Translations under genes and position numbers: made by a program
NCBI RefSeq assembly: GCF_004216665.1
Contig: NZ_SGWY01000001.1
Coordinates: 1,302,001-1,366,000, forward strand
Length of the DNA stretch: 64,000 nucleotides
Source of the DNA: Agromyces ramosus
GTDB taxonomy: Bacteria; Actinomycetota; Actinomycetes; Actinomycetales; Microbacteriaceae
Direction of reading: 5' to 3'
The notes under the pieces: generated by a model
The model's input: only the letters and a program-made list of their open reading frames with translations
Database searches by the model: none
What the model was told of the DNA's origin: nothing
In this document: in pieces, positions 61,276-64,000 of the stretch
Numbering within the stretch: position 1 is the first letter of the stretch
Layout: each line of letters begins with the position of its first letter

Positions 61276-62598
61276 TCAGGACGGGCGAGCGGATGCCGCG
61301 GCTCGCGCCGCGGCCGGCAACGCGTCGACGATCCGTCCGATGGCGGCATCGTCGTGCGCGGCGGTCACGAACCACGCCTCGAACACCGACGGCGGCAGCG
61401 AGACGCCCGCATCGAGCATCGCGTGGAAGAACGGCGGATACCGCCACGCCTCCTGCCGCTGCACGCCCCCGTAGTCGCGCACCCCGGATGCCACGTCCTC
61501 GCCGAACACGAAGCTGAACAGGTTGCCCGCCCGCTGCACGGCGTGGGCCACGCCCTCGGCCGCGAGCGCGTCGGAGACCTCGGAGCTGATCGTCGCGGCG
61601 GCGGCGTCGAGGTGCGCGTAGACCGCGGCATCCGCTGACCTGAGCGTCGCGACGCCCGCGGCGACGGCGACCGGGTTCCCGGACAGCGTGCCCGCCTGGT
61701 AGACCGGCCCGAGCGGGGCGAGCTGCTGCATGACGTCGGCGCGGCCGCCGAGCGCGGCGACGGGCATGCCGCCGCCGATCACCTTGCCGAACGTGAGGAG
61801 GTCGGGCGAGTACTCCCCCGCGGTGCCCTCTTCGAGCCCCCACCAGCCGGCGGCCGACACGCGGAAGCCCGTCAGCACCTCGTCGGAGATGACGAGCGAC
61901 CCGTTGGCGTGCGCGAGTTCGACGAGCGCGCGGTTGAAGCCGGGCTCGGGCGGCACGACGCCCATGTTCGCGGCGGCCGCCTCGACGATGACGGCCGCGA
62001 TGCGGTCGCCGTGCTCGGCGAATGCGGCGCGCACGGCGTCGAGGTCGTTGTACGGCAGCACCAGCGTGAGGGCGGCGATCCCGGCGGGCACGCCGGCCGA
62101 GCCGGGCAGGGCGAAGGTGGCGAGCCCCGAGCCCGCCTCGGCGAGGAGGCCGTCGGAGTGGCCGTGGTAATGACCCGCGAACTTCACGAGCAGGTCGCGC
62201 CCGGTGAAGCCGCGGGCGAGTCGGATGGCGCTCATGGTCGCCTCCGTGCCGGTCGACACGAGCCGCAGCTGCTCGACGGGGGCGACCCGGGCCTCGACGA
62301 GCTCGGCGAGCTCGGTCTCGGCGGGCGTCGACGAGCCGAACGAGAGGCCGCGGCTCGCGGCATCCGTCACCGCCTCGATCACGCGCGGGTCGGCGTGGCC
62401 GAGGATCGCGGGGCCCCACCCGGCGACGAGGTCGACGTACTCGCGGCCCTCGACGTCGGTGACGTACGCACCGCGGGCCGACACGAGGAACCGCGGGGTG
62501 CCGCCGACCGAGCGGAAGGCGCGCACGGGCGAGTTCACGCCGCCCGGGATCGCGGCCCGGGCGCGGGCGAACAGCTCGTCGTTCGTGGGGGCGTTCAC
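61276..62598 (-). CDS. hemL: Glutamate-1-semialdehyde 2,1-aminomutase
   Basis: A 440-residue PLP enzyme making 5-aminolevulinate in the C5 route. Motifs: [50 protein letters not shown] and the PLP Lys in [21 protein letters not shown] 62598 overlaps the hemB stop, so the genes are coupled. Full length, no defect seen. Confidence 0.95.
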   Translation of the reverse strand: MNAPTNDELFARARAAIPGGVNSPVRAFRSVGGTPRFLVSARGAYVTDVEGREYVDLVAGWGPAILGHADPRVIEAVTDAASRGLSFGSSTPAETELAELVEARVAPVEQLRLVSTGTEATMSAIRLARGFTGRDLLVKFAGHYHGHSDGLLAEAGSGLATFALPGSAGVPAGIAALTLVLPYNDLDAVRAAFAEHGDRIAAVIVEAAAANMGVVPPEPGFNRALVELAHANGSLVISDEVLTGFRVSAAGWWGLEEGTAGEYSPDLLTFGKVIGGGMPVAALGGRADVMQQLAPLGPVYQAGTLSGNPVAVAAGVATLRSADAAVYAHLDAAAATISSEVSDALAAEGVAHAVQRAGNLFSFVFGEDVASGVRDYGGVQRQEAWRYPPFFHAMLDAGVSLPPSVFEAWFVTAAHDDAAIGRIVDALPAAARAAASARPS

Positions 62599-63593
62599 GC
62601 GAGGTCCCCTGCGCGGATCCAATCGGCGAGCTCGACGGCCCAGTACGTGAGCACGGCGTCGGCGCCCGCGCGGCGGATGCCGCGGACGGACTCGATCACC
62701 GCGCGCCTGCGGTCGATCCAGCCGTGGGCGGCGGCGGCCTCGATCATCGCGTACTCGCCCGACACCTGGTAGGCCCAGACCGGGATGTCGGATGCCGCCG
62801 CCACATCGGCGAGCACGTCGAGGTAGCTGCCCGCCGGCTTCACCATGACGATGTCGGCGCCCTCCTCGATGTCGATCATCGCCTCGCGCAACCCCTCACG
62901 GCGGTTCCCGGGATCGAGCTGGTACGAGCGGCGGTCGCCCTCGAGGGTCGACTCGACCGCATCGCGGAACGGACCGTAGAACGCCGACGCGTACTTCGCC
63001 GAGTAGGCGAGGATCGCCGTGTCGGTGTGACCGCCGTCGTCGAGGGCGTCGCGCACGGCGGCGACCTGGCCGTCCATCATGCCCGAGAGGCCGAGGAGCT
63101 GCGAACCGGCGCGGGCCTGCTCGAGCGCCATGGCGGTGTACCGCTCCAGGGTGGCGTCGTTGTCGACGCGCCCGCGGTCGTCGAGCACGCCGCAGTGGCC
63201 GTGGTCGGTGAACTCGTCGAGGCACAGGTCGGTCTGCACCACGAGGCGCCCGGCGGATGCCTCGACGGCGACCCTGGTCGCGACGTTGAGGATGCCGTCG
63301 GGGTCGGTGGCGCCCGAGCCGCGTGCGTCGCGCACCTCGGGCACGCCGAACAGCATCACGCCGCCCAGGCCCGCGGCCGCGGCATCCGCCACCGCCTGCG
63401 GGAGGCTCTCGAGCGAGTGCTGCACGACGCCGGGCATGGACGCGATCGGCACCGGGGCGGTCACGCCCTCGCGCACGAACAGCGGGAGCACGAGCTCCGC
63501 CGCGTGCAGGCGGGTCTCGGACACGAGCCGGCGCATGGCGGGGGTCTCGCGGAGGCGGCGTGGGCGGACGCGGGGAACGGGCGTGGAACTCAC
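62595..63593 (-). CDS. hemB: Porphobilinogen synthase (5-aminolevulinate dehydratase)
   Basis: A 332-residue enzyme condensing two aminolevulinates. The metal region [14 protein letters not shown], the first Lys in [16 protein letters not shown] and the Schiff-base Lys in [11 protein letters not shown] are present. The active-site loop has Asp and fewer Cys, the Mg-dependent actinobacterial type. GTG 63593 lies six bases after TAGGCT, so it is leaderless. Confidence 0.95.
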   Translation of the reverse strand: MSSTPVPRVRPRRLRETPAMRRLVSETRLHAAELVLPLFVREGVTAPVPIASMPGVVQHSLESLPQAVADAAAAGLGGVMLFGVPEVRDARGSGATDPDGILNVATRVAVEASAGRLVVQTDLCLDEFTDHGHCGVLDDRGRVDNDATLERYTAMALEQARAGSQLLGLSGMMDGQVAAVRDALDDGGHTDTAILAYSAKYASAFYGPFRDAVESTLEGDRRSYQLDPGNRREGLREAMIDIEEGADIVMVKPAGSYLDVLADVAAASDIPVWAYQVSGEYAMIEAAAAHGWIDRRRAVIESVRGIRRAGADAVLTYWAVELADWIRAGDLA

Positions 63594-63599
63594 CCGACC

Positions 63600-63605
63600 A
63601 GCCTA
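63600..63605 (-). promoter_or_regulatory. -10 TAGGCT, leaderless promoter of hemB-hemL
   Basis: Six bases before GTG 63593 on the minus strand. Confidence 0.55.
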
Positions 63606-63723
63606 CGTCGCGGCGGCTGGGTGGCCGCCCGGCGGGGTGGCGGCTCGTGCCGACGGCGTGGGCGGGCGGGCGCGCACCGGCGACCTGGGCGGGCGCGCTC
63701 CGAGGGGCGGGGCGGGACACCGT

Positions 63724-63783
63724 CTGCAGGATGAGCGGCCGGTGAGAGCCACTGGAGCGGCCCGCGAAGCGCTCATCATGCAG
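63724..63783. repeat. Inverted repeat 1 upstream of hemB
   Basis: Arms CTGCAGGATGAGCG (63724-63737) and CGCTCATCATGCAG (63770-63783), 13 of 14 pairs, 32-base loop. Confidence 0.65.
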
Positions 63784-63864
63784 AGCGCACTCGATGCGTG
63801 GCGCACTCGCACGGCACGAGCTCCAGCCTCTCGGCGCGCAGCCGCGCACGCCGTGGTCGCATCG

Positions 63865-63930
63865 GCAACGCAGGGGATCAGGCGGTGTCCGCCATGTCGA
63901 CGACACCTGCCGTCCGATCTCCTGCGTTGC
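63865..63930. repeat. Inverted repeat 2 upstream of hemB
   Basis: Arms GCAACGCAGGGGATC (63865-63879) and GATCTCCTGCGTTGC (63916-63930), 14 of 15 pairs. The stem can extend inward imperfectly (AGGCGG against CCGTCC). Confidence 0.7.
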
Positions 63931-64000
63931 GGGGTGTCGGAAGTGCGTACCCGACGGCGCGCGGCACCAGTTCGCCGGGTGTGGGGGTGCGCACCGACCG

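Larger units (their letters stand above)
63606..64000. other. Intergenic stretch without recognised gene
   Basis: No open frame here looks like a protein: translations are Arg/Ala/Pro-rich shadows without domain likeness. The first 110 bases are simple G/C-rich sequence; the rest holds the two inverted repeats listed at 63724 and 63865. It is the upstream region of hemB. Confidence 0.55.

Overview
The window is about 64 kb of very GC-rich DNA, densely coded on both strands. Many genes start directly at a probable transcription start (TANNNT, six or seven bases, then ATG or GTG). The gene families and these signals point to an actinobacterium, most likely Microbacteriaceae, with an Agromyces- or Microbacterium-like feel. 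This placement is inferred from gene content and composition; no marker gene was compared. No rRNA, tRNA, CRISPR array, transposase or phage gene was recognised.

Layout. (1) 0.1-2.1 kb: MarR regulator and MFS exporter. (2) 2.1-15.8 kb: an L-rhamnose regulon with a divergent LacI repressor, an ABC importer (ATPase, two permeases, lipoprotein), an arabinose/fucose isomerase-like protein, mutarotase, rhamnose isomerase, esterase, bifunctional aldolase-dehydrogenase and kinase. Three copies of a TGAAACGATTCA-type operator sit next to the promoters. (3) 15.8-18.6 kb: membrane protein, D-2-hydroxyacid dehydrogenase, serine hydrolase. (4) 18.7-26.6 kb: four tandem paralogous CHAT (caspase-like) proteins with one Trypco1-domain protein between the second and third. 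Each CHAT protein has a cytosolic protease domain, one membrane helix and an exported C-terminal domain resembling the galactose lectin LecA/PA-IL. This is the most unusual part of the window. (5) 26.7-36.2 kb: NYN-LOTUS RNA-binding or nuclease protein, a FadR-type regulator with an alpha-hydroxy-acid (lactate-type) dehydrogenase, small membrane proteins, a LuxR regulator, an RraA-like protein, conserved hypotheticals and a TetR regulator. (6) 36.4-45.4 kb: ROK regulator and a dolichol-phosphate-mannose-synthase-like glycosyltransferase. These are followed by a poly-amino-acid synthetase (Pls/PosA-type NRPS) with an M1 peptidase and a phosphopantetheinyl transferase, then a Lys/Ala-rich DNA-binding-like protein. 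(7) 45.6-49.7 kb: a decayed propionate locus (truncated prpB, SDR, prpD) and a 3-hydroxyisobutyryl-CoA hydrolase-like enzyme. (8) 49.7-61.2 kb: mixed housekeeping genes including VOC, LysE, YbhB, TrhO, serine hydrolase, LssY-like, a class V aminotransferase, a PEP-mutase-family lyase, an ABC exporter coupled to an AlkZ-like glycosylase, and DUF1304. (9) 61.3-63.6 kb: hemL and hemB of tetrapyrrole synthesis, then about 400 bases with two large inverted repeats and no recognised gene.

How the genes work together. The rhamnose genes form a complete path: uptake, anomer conversion, isomerisation, phosphorylation, and cleavage to dihydroxyacetone phosphate and lactaldehyde, with oxidation to lactate. 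A lactate-type dehydrogenase with its own FadR regulator lies 13 kb away. The CHAT array looks like a set of transmembrane receptors with one nearly invariant protease and divergent outer domains, probably a conflict or cell-death system. The Pls-type synthetase, PPTase and M1 peptidase form a natural unit for making and trimming a cationic poly-amino acid.
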